This document shows, piece after piece, positions 34,341 to 41,732 of a stretch of DNA of 41,732 bases. The stretch is from Candidatus Aminicenantota bacterium. GTDB lineage: Bacteria; Acidobacteriota; Aminicenantia; Aminicenantales; Aminicenantaceae. The notes under the pieces are model-generated. The model did not search any database and was not told the origin of the DNA. It was given only the letters and a program-made list of their open reading frames with translations. The DNA lies in assembly GCA_014727835.1 (NCBI GenBank), contig WJMT01000081.1:1-41732 (forward strand), in the 5' to 3' direction. Every line of letters starts with the position of its first letter. Positions within the stretch are counted from its first letter, which is position 1. The position numbers were made by a program, and so were the translations under genes.

Positions 34341-34786
34341 GTCAAAAAGACCACTGTGTTTATGATGATGCTGGTGTAAAGCCCCGCAGTGATGTCATCC
34401 AGCATGATCCCCCATCCTTTGGAAAACCTTTCAGCCCTTTTTATGCCGAATGGTTTTATGATGTCGAAAAACCGGAAAAGAAAAAATGCAGACAAAACCA
34501 GTGTCCAGGAAGGCTCCAGCATAAAAAGAGCCAAAAGCTGACCCAGGACTTCATCAAGCACCACTTCACTCGGATCTTTGTTTTGGAGCGAAGAGACGTA
34601 TTGAGATGAGGTGACCACTCCTAACAGAAAAAGGAAAAAAAGGAGCCCCAAGAAATAGGGCCAGGATAATCGAAAAAGCACAAATTTGTAAAAAAGGACA
34701 GTTATCAAGCTGACCGCTGTTCCGGGAGCGATAGGGAAAAATCCCAATCCGAAAAAAGTGGAGATTGCTTTGGAAAACCATCTCAT
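34337..34786 (-). CDS. pgpA: Phosphatidylglycerophosphatase A
   Basis: A 149-aa membrane enzyme dephosphorylating phosphatidylglycerol phosphate to phosphatidylglycerol. The PgpA pattern is clear: F-G-L-G-F-F-P-I-A-P-G-T near the N-terminus, DPSEVVLDEVLGQ with the catalytic acidic cluster, FFLFRFFDIIKPF and GIMLDDITAGLYT at the C-terminus. It overlaps both neighbours by 4 bp. With plsY and gpsA in the same transcript, three phospholipid biosynthesis steps are co-expressed. Confidence 0.94.
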   Translation of the reverse strand: MRWFSKAISTFFGLGFFPIAPGTAVSLITVLFYKFVLFRLSWPYFLGLLFFLFLLGVVTSSQYVSSLQNKDPSEVVLDEVLGQLLALFMLEPSWTLVLSAFFLFRFFDIIKPFGIKRAERFSKGWGIMLDDITAGLYTSIIINTVVFLT

Positions 34787-36105
34787 GTGATCAACTCCGC
34801 GTATAAGTCATATGGATCACATCCTGTGACCTTGATTTTTTTTATCTGTCCGGAATAATCGTTGCGGTCCTGTTGTGTGTCTGCAAAGACCACTCCGTCC
34901 ACTTCAGGAGCCTGAGATTGAGTCCGTCCCATCAAAAGGCTGGGATCTTGGTCCAGTCTCCCTTCAACCACCATTTCCTTTATTTGACCCAAGTACTTTT
35001 GGTTCTTTTCAAGTGAAATCTCAGATTGCAATTCCATCAATTCCCTTTGTCTGCTTTTTTTGGTCTCAGAGCTCACAGGATCTCCCAGTCCGTAGCATGG
35101 GGTGTTTTTTTCTCTGGAATAGGTGAACACTCCCAAATGGTCAAACTTTGCCTCACAAACGAACTTTTTCAATTCCTCAAACTGTTGGTCCTTTTCTCCT
35201 GGAAATCCGACGATCAAAGTGGTCCTGAAGGCAATATCAGGAACTTTCTTACGAACATCAGATAAAAAAGCCAAGGCTCTGGCTCCATCCATGCCTCTTT
35301 TCATTTGATCCAAAAGACCGCGATTGGAATGCTGGAAAGGACAATCCAAATAAGAGCAGATCTTGGGTTCATTTAACAATTCAAGCAGAGAATCATGGAT
35401 CTCTTCAGGATAAGTATACAAAACTCGGATCCATTTCAATTTTTTGATCCTTATCAATTCCTTTAAGAGAACGCTCAGCCCGTTTTTCAATCCCAGATCG
35501 TGTCCGTAATAGGTAGAGTCCTGGGAAATGATGTTGATTTCTTTAACGCCTTTGTCCGCAAGCAGCCGGGCTTCTTCTTTTATGGAAAAGACCGGACGGG
35601 ACTGATAAGACCCTTTGATTTGAGGAATGGCGCAAAAGGAACACTTATGGGAACATCCCTCTGAAATTTTGAGGTATGCCCATGAACAAGGAGTGGAAAG
35701 AAATCGGGGAGTCTTGTGATCATAGAGATAGCATTTCTCTGGTCTCTGAAAGGATGCATCTGAAAGAATGCGGTCGATCAGGTTGAATTCTTTCACCCCG
35801 GTCCAATGATCCACTTCTGGGAATTGTTTCTTCAGCTCATCAGCACTTCTCTCCACATAGCATCCGGCCACCACCACTTTTGTTCTGCGCTTAGACCCCT
35901 CTTTGGCTTTCAAGGCTTTGTTGATTGCGGTTTCAGATTCTTTTCTGGCCTCTTTGATGAATCCGCATGTGTTGATGATGATGATATCGGCCTTTTTGAT
36001 ATCTGTGCTGATTTGATATCCTTTTTGGTCCAGAATGCCCAGCATGACCTCGCTGTCCACTAAATTTTTTGCACAGCCAAGATTGATCAATGCTGTTTTT
36101 TTCAT
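34783..36105 (-). CDS. rimO: Ribosomal protein uS12 methylthiotransferase RimO
   Basis: A 440-aa radical SAM enzyme that methylthiolates an aspartate of ribosomal protein S12. The N-terminal cluster cysteines are C11, C47 and C82; the radical SAM motif is C151-xxx-C155-xx-C158 (CSHKCSFC), and a TRAM domain occupies the last ~70 residues. NLGCAKNLVDSEVMLG and DCPFQHSN separate it from MiaB. The ATG at 36105 is preferred over a TTG one codon earlier. No ribosome binding site is clear; it starts 8 bp after the asnS stop, so ribosome re-initiation is likely. Its activity uses SAM, made by metK elsewhere in the window. Confidence 0.95.
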   Translation of the reverse strand: MKKTALINLGCAKNLVDSEVMLGILDQKGYQISTDIKKADIIIINTCGFIKEARKESETAINKALKAKEGSKRRTKVVVAGCYVERSADELKKQFPEVDHWTGVKEFNLIDRILSDASFQRPEKCYLYDHKTPRFLSTPCSWAYLKISEGCSHKCSFCAIPQIKGSYQSRPVFSIKEEARLLADKGVKEINIISQDSTYYGHDLGLKNGLSVLLKELIRIKKLKWIRVLYTYPEEIHDSLLELLNEPKICSYLDCPFQHSNRGLLDQMKRGMDGARALAFLSDVRKKVPDIAFRTTLIVGFPGEKDQQFEELKKFVCEAKFDHLGVFTYSREKNTPCYGLGDPVSSETKKSRQRELMELQSEISLEKNQKYLGQIKEMVVEGRLDQDPSLLMGRTQSQAPEVDGVVFADTQQDRNDYSGQIKKIKVTGCDPYDLYAELIT

Positions 36106-36113
36106 CAAATCTG

Positions 36114-37406
36114 TTAGGGATATATTTTGTAGAGCAGGCGGGGAAACGGAATGGTCTCCCGGATGTGTTTGGTGTTGCAGAGCCAGGCTAGAGTGCGTTC
36201 AACTCCCAGACCAAAACCTGAATGAGGCACAGATCCGTATTTTCTCAAATCCAAATACCATTCATATGCCTCTTGGGGAAGATTGTGCTCTGCGATCTTG
36301 GTTTGGAGGAGCTCCGGGTCATGAATCCGTTGTCCACCTCCGATGATTTCTCCATATCCCTCAGAGGCCAGCACATCCAATCCCAAAACCAGGTCTGGAC
36401 GTTTGTCATCAGGCTGCATGTAAAAAGCTTTGATTTTTGCAGGAAAATGAGTGATACAGACCGGCTGCTTAAAGATCTCTGATATCAAGGTCTCTTCCGG
36501 AGCACCGAAATCTTCCCCGAATTTCATGGACCTTCCTTTGTTGTTGAGCTTTTCAATGGTTTTCTCATATGTGATCCTGGGAAAGGGTTTTTTCACTTGT
36601 TCCAAGGGTTTGATATCTCTTTCCAGTATTTCCAGCTCTGTTTTCCTGTTTTCCAGAACCCGCTCAATGATATAAAGAATCAGATCCTCGCTGATTTTTT
36701 TGATGTCATCCAGCTGAGCAAAAGCGATCTCAGGCTCCACCATCCAGAATTCAATCAGGTGTCTGCGTGTTTTGGATTTTTCAGCACGAAAGGTGGGGCC
36801 AAAGCAATAGACCTTTCCAAAGGCCATGGCTGTGGCTTCATTGTAAAGCTGGCCACTTTGGCTGAGATAAGCATTCTGGTCAAAATATTCAGTTTCAAAC
36901 AGAGTGGTGGTGCCTTCACAAGCGCTCGGTGTCAGTATGGGGGTGTCCATTAAGCGAAATCCGTTATTATCAAAGAAATCCCTTATGGCTTTGATCAGCT
37001 CTGTTCTTATTTGAAGTATGGCATTCTGTTTTCGTGATCTCAACCACAGATGCCTGTTTTTCATAAGAAAAGACACACCGTGCTTTTTGGGAGTGATCGG
37101 GAAGTCTTCAGAGATTTGAATGATCTTAATATCGCTGACACTGATCTCAAATCCCCCCGGCGCTCTGCGGTCCTTTTTGACTTTTCCTTTCAGGTGCAGA
37201 GAGCTTTCTTGAGTCAATCGATCATATTTTTGAAAAAGCGGATGGTCTTTTTTTTCACTGTAAATGGTGCCCTGAACATAACCGGTCCCATCTCTGATCA
37301 CAAGAAATCTGATCTTTCCGCTGGAGCGTTTGTTGTAGACCCAACCTCGGATCTCTATTTCCTGACTTACATGTTTGGAAAGGTCTTCAATGTATACCCA
37401 TTTCAT
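36114..37406 (-). CDS. asnS: Asparaginyl-tRNA synthetase
   Basis: A 430-aa class IIb aminoacyl-tRNA synthetase. An N-terminal OB-fold anticodon-binding domain (about 1-105: IEIRGWVYNKRSSGKIRFLVIRDGTGYVQG) precedes the catalytic domain with motif 1 around DFFDNNGFRLMDTPILTPSACEG, motif 2 with FRAEKSKTRRHLIEFWMVEPE and motif 3 GFGLGVERTLAWL. PSACEGTTTLFET and the overall length fit AsnRS rather than AspRS. The reading frame stays open 54 codons upstream, but that extension is unlike the family and includes the promoter. The ATG at 37406 has no ribosome binding site and lies 10 nt from a -10 hexamer, so the mRNA may be leaderless. Confidence 0.95.
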   Translation of the reverse strand: MKWVYIEDLSKHVSQEIEIRGWVYNKRSSGKIRFLVIRDGTGYVQGTIYSEKKDHPLFQKYDRLTQESSLHLKGKVKKDRRAPGGFEISVSDIKIIQISEDFPITPKKHGVSFLMKNRHLWLRSRKQNAILQIRTELIKAIRDFFDNNGFRLMDTPILTPSACEGTTTLFETEYFDQNAYLSQSGQLYNEATAMAFGKVYCFGPTFRAEKSKTRRHLIEFWMVEPEIAFAQLDDIKKISEDLILYIIERVLENRKTELEILERDIKPLEQVKKPFPRITYEKTIEKLNNKGRSMKFGEDFGAPEETLISEIFKQPVCITHFPAKIKAFYMQPDDKRPDLVLGLDVLASEGYGEIIGGGQRIHDPELLQTKIAEHNLPQEAYEWYLDLRKYGSVPHSGFGLGVERTLAWLCNTKHIRETIPFPRLLYKIYP

Positions 37407-37416
37407 AATGGCAAGA

Positions 37417-37445
37417 ATTATAAAAGATATTGATGACAAAGTAAA
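37417..37445 (-). promoter_or_regulatory. Predicted asnS operon promoter (near-leaderless)
   Basis: On the minus strand TTTACT (37445-37440), a 17-bp spacer and a perfect TATAAT (37422-37417) end just 10 nt before the asnS ATG, so the transcript should start within a few bases of the codon. It would drive asnS through the TPR lipoprotein gene. Confidence 0.6.
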
Positions 37446-37459
37446 CCTCGTGACTTTGT
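37436..37459. promoter_or_regulatory. Inverted repeat between divergent asnS and DUF4416 promoters
   Basis: ACAAAGT (37436-37442) and ACTTTGT (37453-37459) are perfect inverted repeats with a 10-bp spacer. The first arm overlaps the asnS -35 element, so a repressor or activator site is plausible. Confidence 0.35.
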
Positions 37460-37508
37460 AAGAGCCGAACAAAAAATGAGATTGATACAAAGAACTATTC
37501 CCCAAGAT

Positions 37509-37537
37509 TTGAGTTGTGCCGGGGATTGAGATAGAAT
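37509..37537 (+). promoter_or_regulatory. Predicted promoter of the DUF4416 gene
   Basis: TTGAGT (37509-37514) and TAGAAT (37532-37537) are 17 bp apart. The start site would be near 37544, only about 10 nt before the ATG at 37554. Confidence 0.48.
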
Positions 37538-37553
37538 TCAATGGCAGAGAATA

Positions 37554-38087
37554 ATGGCTGAATCTCAACCTTTTTTAAACAGGAAGCTCATTGTAGCGAT
37601 CATTGCAGGACAAGCAGATGTTTTTTTTGAAACAGAAAAGCTGCTCCAAACTCTGTATGGCCCCATAGATATACAGAGCGAGATGTTTGCATTTGAAGAG
37701 ACAGACTATTATGAAAAGCAGATGGGAGGAGTCTTGCTGCACCGAAAATTCATCAGCTTTGAACAATTGATCGATCCAGAACAATTGAGTGATATTAAGA
37801 TCACCACCAACCGGCTGGAAAAAAAAATACAAGAGTGCTTCAGCTGTTCTCACCGCATTGTGAATATAGATCCAGGGATTTTGGACTCATCCTCATTAAT
37901 AATGGCAACCGTCAAAGATTTTGCCCACAGAGTCCCCCTTAAAAAAGGGATCTACGGACATTTGGAGCTTTTATTTGGGAGAGACAAGGTGAAAAAAGTG
38001 GAATGGACTTATCCGGATTTCCGAAAAAAGACCTATCATCCCTTTCTTCTCAAAGCCAGAAAGAAATATCTCTCTCAGATAAAGTGA
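37554..38087 (+). CDS. DUF4416 family protein
   Basis: A 177-aa cytosolic protein of unknown function. Its features agree with what I recall of DUF4416: an N-terminal KLIVAIIAG strand, FEETDYYEKQMGG, HRKFISFEQLIDPEQLSDIKITTNRLE, then RIVNIDPGILDSSSLIMATVKDFAHRVPLKKGIYGHLELLF and WTYPDFRKKTYHPFLLKARKKY. The strongly conserved acidic, histidine and arginine residues would suit a small enzyme or binding protein, but no activity is established. It is monocistronic, divergent from asnS and convergent with the cysteine desulfurase gene (4 bp apart). The ATG at 37554 has only a weak AGAGA ribosome binding site. Confidence 0.82.
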   Translation: MAESQPFLNRKLIVAIIAGQADVFFETEKLLQTLYGPIDIQSEMFAFEETDYYEKQMGGVLLHRKFISFEQLIDPEQLSDIKITTNRLEKKIQECFSCSHRIVNIDPGILDSSSLIMATVKDFAHRVPLKKGIYGHLELLFGRDKVKKVEWTYPDFRKKTYHPFLLKARKKYLSQIK

Positions 38088-38091
38088 AACA

Positions 38092-39243
38092 TCATTCAGC
38101 GGAACCCATTGAAATCTCTCTCAGATTTCTAACAATGTCAGGAAGTTCCTGGAGAACCGTATGAATGTCTTCTTCAGTATTGAATCGGCCCAGAGAAAAT
38201 CTAATGGCAGAACGGGCCTGCTCCGGAGTCAATCCGATCGCAGTCAGAACATGAGAGACTTCATCTGAATCTTCACTGCAGGCCGAACCTGTGGACACAT
38301 AAATCCCTTTGGTTGCCAGAGCCAGAAGAACAGCTTCGGCTTCCAATTTAAGGAATGAAAAATTTAAGGTGGTGGGGATGCGCTCTTTTTCCGGACCGTT
38401 GAATTTGACATCTGAGATGCGGGATTCGATTCCATTCTTGAGTTTTTCAGCCAGGCCCTCCAGTCTTTTTTTATCTTTGTTCAAGCGCTCTTTGGCGATC
38501 CTTGCTGCTTCTCCAAATCCCACGATCCCAGCCGTGTTTTCAGTCCCGGCCCTCAATTTCCCCTCTTGATGCCCTCCGTGGATCAAAGGAGCCAGAGAGG
38601 TCCCTTTTTTGACAAACAAAGCTCCCACTCCTTTGGGTCCGTATATTTTATGGCCTGATACAGACAGCAAGTCCACTCCCAGTTTGTGAACATCAAACTT
38701 GATCTTTCCAAATGTCTGGACTGCATCTGTATGCATTAGAACATCCTTGTTCTTTGCTATTCGGACAATCTCGTCTATAGGCTGCAAAGTGCCGACTTCA
38801 TTGTTTGCATGCATAATGGACACCAGAGCTGTTCGAGATGTGACTTTTTTCTCAAGCTCCTCTAAATCCACCAGGCCGGTCTGGTCAACTGGAACAAAAG
38901 TGACTTTTTTTCCTGATTTCTTCAAGTAATGAGCTGTTTCAATAACAGCAGGGTGTTCCACTGCAGAGGTGACAAATTCGTCTTTCTCGGGAAAAGCTTC
39001 CATGACTCCCCGAATGGCAAAATTATCTGATTCAGTTCCTGATCCTGTGAAAATGATTTCGCTGCGCTCAGCCCCTAATAAGCCTGCGATGTTCTCCCGG
39101 GCTTCATTCAATGATTCTTTGACTTCCCGCCCGATAGGGTAAAGGGAAGATGGATTTCCAAATCGGTTTTTCAGAAAAGAAGACATCTTTTCACATACCT
39201 GAGGATCGATTTGAGTGGTGGCGTTGTTATCTAAATAAATCAT
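38092..39243 (-). CDS. Cysteine desulfurase (NifS/IscS family)
   Basis: A 383-aa class V PLP enzyme that removes sulfur from cysteine as a persulfide for Fe-S clusters, thiolated tRNA or cofactors. Motifs: MIYLDNNATT at the start, H97 in SAVEHPAV, NNEVGTLQPI, DAVQTFGK, the PLP lysine K199 in SGHKIYGPKGVGAL, RAGTENTAGIVGFG, and the catalytic C322 in STGSACSEDSDEVSHVL. The long catalytic loop is of the NifS/IscS (group I) type. The ATG at 39243 has GGAAG 4 nt upstream; a TTG five codons earlier was not used. It lies 30 bp downstream of serA and is probably cotranscribed. No iscU or scaffold gene is adjacent. Confidence 0.93.
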   Translation of the reverse strand: MIYLDNNATTQIDPQVCEKMSSFLKNRFGNPSSLYPIGREVKESLNEARENIAGLLGAERSEIIFTGSGTESDNFAIRGVMEAFPEKDEFVTSAVEHPAVIETAHYLKKSGKKVTFVPVDQTGLVDLEELEKKVTSRTALVSIMHANNEVGTLQPIDEIVRIAKNKDVLMHTDAVQTFGKIKFDVHKLGVDLLSVSGHKIYGPKGVGALFVKKGTSLAPLIHGGHQEGKLRAGTENTAGIVGFGEAARIAKERLNKDKKRLEGLAEKLKNGIESRISDVKFNGPEKERIPTTLNFSFLKLEAEAVLLALATKGIYVSTGSACSEDSDEVSHVLTAIGLTPEQARSAIRFSLGRFNTEEDIHTVLQELPDIVRNLREISMGSAE

Positions 39244-39273
39244 TGGACTTCCAATCAATTATGCAGGGGATCT

Positions 39274-40179
39274 TTACAAATACGTCTCCTTGAGTATTTT
39301 GATCACTTCAAATCCGGCTCTTCTCTGGCCTTCAGCACAGGCTGCTCCGATATGAGGAGTGGCAAGAACATTTGGGTGGTCGATGAGTTCAAAATTTTCC
39401 GGGGGTTCTGTCTCGCACACATCCATAGCCGCAGCTCTGACCTTTCCTTTTTCAAGGGCTTTCAAAAGCGCTTTTTCATCCACCACTCCTCCCCGTGCTG
39501 CATTGACGATCACCACTCCGTCTTTCATCTTTGAAAACGCATCATCGCTTATAATGTGGCTGGTTTTTTCTGTGAGAGGCAGATGTAATGATATGATATC
39601 AGCCTGCTGCAATAAGTCTTCAAAGGAGACCTGCTCGATATCAAGGTCGGTCTGGATATCAATAATGTCAAAGGCAATCACTTTCATCCCAAAAGCAATC
39701 GCTCTCTCAGCTACAGCCAAACCGATCCGTCCGCTTCCGATGATGCCCAGGGTTTTTCCATAAAGTTCTGTGCCTTTTAATGCCTTTTTCTCCCATTTGT
39801 GTTCTTTCATAGACAGGTTCCCTCTGCCATGCTGACGCACAGCACCGAGCATCAATCCAAAGGTGTGTTCTGCCACAGAAATGGTGGTGGCCGTGGGAGT
39901 GTTCCTCACTTCGATCCCTTTTTCTTCAGCCGCATCAAGGTCGATATTATCCAGTCCGATTCCTGCGCGAATGATGAGCTCAAGGTTCGAAGCCGCCTTG
40001 ATCACATTTTCAGTCATTTTGGTCGCACTCCGCACCACAGCGGCATTATACTCGGGAATAGTTTTCATGAGTTCGGATTCGTCCATTCCTGTTTTGAGGG
40101 TCACATCAAATTCTGATAAAGAATTGAGTTCATCTAAAGCATCCGGGTGTAACGCATCGCATATCAATATTTTTTTCAT
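39274..40179 (-). CDS. serA: D-3-phosphoglycerate dehydrogenase, short form
   Basis: A 301-aa 2-hydroxyacid dehydrogenase. NAD motif GIIGSGRIGLAVAERA, the substrate-binding NAARGGVVDE arginine, the E of MDVCETEPPENF and the catalytic H of ATPHIGA are present, and IIRAGIGLDNIDLDAAEEKGIEVRNTP matches 3-phosphoglycerate dehydrogenases. The C-terminal ACT/ASB regulatory domains of long SerA are absent, so serine feedback through ACT is unlikely. The ATG at 40179 has a strong AAGGAGG 8 nt upstream and shares one base with the preceding stop (TAATG). With the upstream aminotransferase it likely performs the first two steps of serine synthesis. Confidence 0.92.
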   Translation of the reverse strand: MKKILICDALHPDALDELNSLSEFDVTLKTGMDESELMKTIPEYNAAVVRSATKMTENVIKAASNLELIIRAGIGLDNIDLDAAEEKGIEVRNTPTATTISVAEHTFGLMLGAVRQHGRGNLSMKEHKWEKKALKGTELYGKTLGIIGSGRIGLAVAERAIAFGMKVIAFDIIDIQTDLDIEQVSFEDLLQQADIISLHLPLTEKTSHIISDDAFSKMKDGVVIVNAARGGVVDEKALLKALEKGKVRAAAMDVCETEPPENFELIDHPNVLATPHIGAACAEGQRRAGFEVIKILKETYL

Positions 40180-41327
40180 TATAAATCCTCCTTTAATATC
40201 TTTTCAGCAGCCTTGATAGGCTCTCCCAATTCAAATTCATAACCCATTTCAGAAAGAGACATCTCAAGCGCTGATAAAGCAATGATCATATCAAATCGGC
40301 TCATATATCCCAAATGAGATATCCTAAAAAATTCTCCCTTATGAGGAGCCTGAGAACCCGCAATATACACGTTGTGTTTGTGGTGCATGATATCTAAAAG
40401 TTTCAAACCATTGATACCTGAAGGGACCTGAACAGCGGTCAGTGCATTGCCGGGATTCTCAGCTATTAATTTCAATGACAGTTCTTTCACACCGGCTCTG
40501 CAGGCTCTCCCCAATACAGAATGGTGTTTGATGAGTTTTTCCAGTCCGATTTCTCTAATGACCTCCAGAGCTTTCCTCTGCTGCAGGATCAAAGAGATCG
40601 CAGGGGAGTAAGGAGTGGTTTTTTTACCAAGACTCTGCTGGGCTTTTTGGGCATTAAAATAGTATTTAGGCAGAGATGATTTCTGTGTAAATGTCCAAGC
40701 TTTGGGGCTGAAGGCAATATAGGAAAGACCGGGGGGAACCATAAAAACCTTTTGAGAGCCTCCGATCAAAACATCAATATTCCAGTCATCCATTTGACAA
40801 GGCATGGCTCCGAGTCCAGAGATTCCATCCACGATATGCAGGATCTCTTTTTGTTTGAGGAGCTCTCCATACCCTTTGATATCATAAACAGCACCTGTGG
40901 ACGTTTCTGAAAGAGTTGAAAACACAGCTTTGATATTTGAGTTCAAAGACAGTTCTTGTCTCAGCTTTTCTTTGGGATAGTCTTGTCCCCATTGAAGAGT
41001 GACTTCATGTGTTGTGATATGGTATTCTCTGCAGATCTCAGTCCATCTGTTACCGAATTTTCCCCCATTGATCACCAGCACTTCGTCTCTGGCACACAGG
41101 GTATTCACCACAGCTGCTTCCATGGCTCCGGTCCCTGAAGAAGTGAGGAGGAACACATTGTTTTTGGTTCCGAACACATACTGAAGGCCCCGCATCACTT
41201 CCATAAGCGCATCAGAGAACTCGGGGGTTCTGTGGTGGATCAATGGCCGGGCTGCTTCTGCAAGCACACTCTCTGGGACTGGAGTCGGACCCGGAGAAAC
41301 CAGATACTTTTTCTTTATGGTCATCAT
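40179..41327 (-). CDS. Class V aminotransferase (phosphoserine / serine-pyruvate / alanine-glyoxylate type)
   Basis: A 382-aa PLP aminotransferase of the AGXT/serine-glyoxylate family. LVSPGPTPVPESVL opens the protein, SSGTGAMEAAV binds the phosphate, and the PLP lysine is K193 in GGSQKVFMVPPG. Overlap with serA by one base suggests that it provides the transamination step of the phosphorylated serine pathway in place of a classical SerC, as reported for related archaeal and thermophile enzymes; serine-glyoxylate or alanine-glyoxylate activity is the alternative. Starts at 41327 and 41324 are both ATG, with no ribosome binding site and a -10 hexamer about 15 nt upstream, so a near-leaderless transcript is likely. 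Confidence 0.9.
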   Translation of the reverse strand: MMTIKKKYLVSPGPTPVPESVLAEAARPLIHHRTPEFSDALMEVMRGLQYVFGTKNNVFLLTSSGTGAMEAAVVNTLCARDEVLVINGGKFGNRWTEICREYHITTHEVTLQWGQDYPKEKLRQELSLNSNIKAVFSTLSETSTGAVYDIKGYGELLKQKEILHIVDGISGLGAMPCQMDDWNIDVLIGGSQKVFMVPPGLSYIAFSPKAWTFTQKSSLPKYYFNAQKAQQSLGKKTTPYSPAISLILQQRKALEVIREIGLEKLIKHHSVLGRACRAGVKELSLKLIAENPGNALTAVQVPSGINGLKLLDIMHHKHNVYIAGSQAPHKGEFFRISHLGYMSRFDMIIALSALEMSLSEMGYEFELGEPIKAAEKILKEDL

Positions 41328-41341
41328 TTTAATGTATAGAT

Positions 41342-41370
41342 ATTATATTTGTTTTTATGACCCAGGTAAA
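41342..41370 (-). promoter_or_regulatory. Predicted promoter of the aminotransferase-serA-desulfurase operon
   Basis: On the minus strand TTTACC (41370-41365), a 17-bp spacer and a perfect TATAAT (41347-41342). The start site would be near 41335, about 8 nt from the ATG. It has the same layout as the asnS promoter (TTTACT/TATAAT). Confidence 0.6.
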
Positions 41371-41374
41371 CACC

Positions 41375-41404
41375 ATCCTGGACTATTCATAAAAAATGGC
41401 GATG
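41375..41404. repeat. Dispersed intergenic repeat, copy 2
   Basis: A 30-bp element nearly identical to 22102-22132 (three substitutions, one missing base), same orientation. It sits 4 bp upstream of the -35 element of the aminotransferase promoter. Confidence 0.5.
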
Positions 41405-41530
41405 AAATTCGGGCATGGCTTATACTCTGTTCAAATTTTTGGAGGGGGATGATTGAATTTTTGGCTCAGAAGGCAGAATCTTCAATATCGCCTGGGATCT
41501 GTTTTATTCATGATTCTCTTGACATGATTC

Positions 41531-41732
41531 ATGGTTCCGATTAATTTTTTAGCCATGCTGTATCTGTTTTATTTAGGTCAAGTGGCTTTTGTCGTTATTC
41601 TTGTCTCTGTGCTGCTGTTTTCATTGTTCAGTGCTGCAGAGAAAGAGTGGCGGGCTTTCAGCAGAGGTTTGCTTGTTTTTCTGATTATCGGAATCGGGAA
41701 CCTCTCTATCTTATTTTTACCATTTCAACTCA
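41531..41732 (+). CDS. N-terminus of a membrane protein (cut by window end)
   Basis: An open frame runs from ATG 41531 (MVPINFLAM) or ATG 41555 (MLYLFYLGQ) to the window edge. It encodes two hydrophobic helices (GQVAFVVILVSVLLFSLFSA and GLLVFLIIGIGNLSILFLP) separated by a charged loop, AEKEWRAFSRG. The composition and helix pattern are those of an integral membrane protein. I do not recognise the family from about 65 residues. TTGACA at 41519-41524, with a poor -10 (TAATTT) 17 bp later, would place a start site at about 41553. It is divergent from the aminotransferase operon. Confidence 0.5.
   Translation, partial: MVPINFLAMLYLFYLGQVAFVVILVSVLLFSLFSAAEKEWRAFSRGLLVFLIIGIGNLSILFLPFQL

Noticed and set aside
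37407-37568. 54-codon N-terminal extension of asnS
   Set aside because: It covers the predicted asnS promoter and does not resemble AsnRS proteins, which begin with the OB-fold.
41317-41544. 75-codon plus-strand frame beginning inside the aminotransferase gene
   Set aside because: It crosses a strong divergent promoter and a repeat copy, has no recognisable domain and no ribosome binding site.

Overview
The window is chromosomal-looking DNA of moderate to low G+C (judged by eye), densely packed with genes. Lipoprotein and secretory signal peptides and a ZnuABC importer suggest a diderm bacterium. The phylum cannot be fixed from sequence alone. The rimO-pgpA-cinA-thpR-plsY-gpsA order, the DUF4416 gene beside asnS and the c-di-GMP and partner-switch genes would fit lineages such as Aminicenantes/Acidobacteriota or sulfate-reducing 'deltaproteobacteria', but this is inference. 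I saw no rRNA, tRNA, CRISPR array, insertion sequence or phage gene.

Layout. 1-8300 is an amino-acid/amide region: a PLP-dependent threonine dehydratase-like gene (cut by the window edge) behind an APC permease, a divergent Asp/Glu racemase, and a minus-strand set of response regulator, FmdB zinc ribbon, hyuA, hyuB and an Nramp-fold transporter that has lost the usual metal-binding residues. 8369-13174 is a signalling block: a PAS protein with a degenerate GGDEF domain, a 647-aa protein, an HD-GYP protein that shares its N-terminal domain, and a RidA protein with two possible starts (lipoprotein or cytosolic). 13331-14362 is an XRE/ImmA-type regulator-protease with a clear promoter and a dyad that looks like its own operator. 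14393-18560 holds pepD and znuABC.

18566-27289 is a long minus-strand run: anti-sigma-type kinase, sat, cysC, STAS protein, Npt-type transporter fused to a HEAT-like region, two M16 peptidase-like proteins that both lack the zinc motif, and a macro-domain protein. 27602-30052 is metK-ahcY (SAM cycle), preceded by a 312-bp region with a promoter, a palindrome and a possible structured RNA leader. 30105-37406 is a tight minus-strand operon (asnS, rimO, pgpA, cinA, thpR, plsY, gpsA, TPR lipoprotein) in which five junctions in a row are 4-base ATGA overlaps. 37554-41327 carries a DUF4416 gene and a serine/sulfur set (class V aminotransferase, serA, cysteine desulfurase). The window ends inside a plus-strand membrane protein gene.

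Most unusual points: the non-canonical Nramp paired with hydantoinase/oxoprolinase, the dual-start RidA, the M16 pair without catalytic residues, the split partner switch around sulfate activation, the possible metK leader RNA, near-leaderless promoters, and a roughly 30-bp dispersed intergenic repeat.
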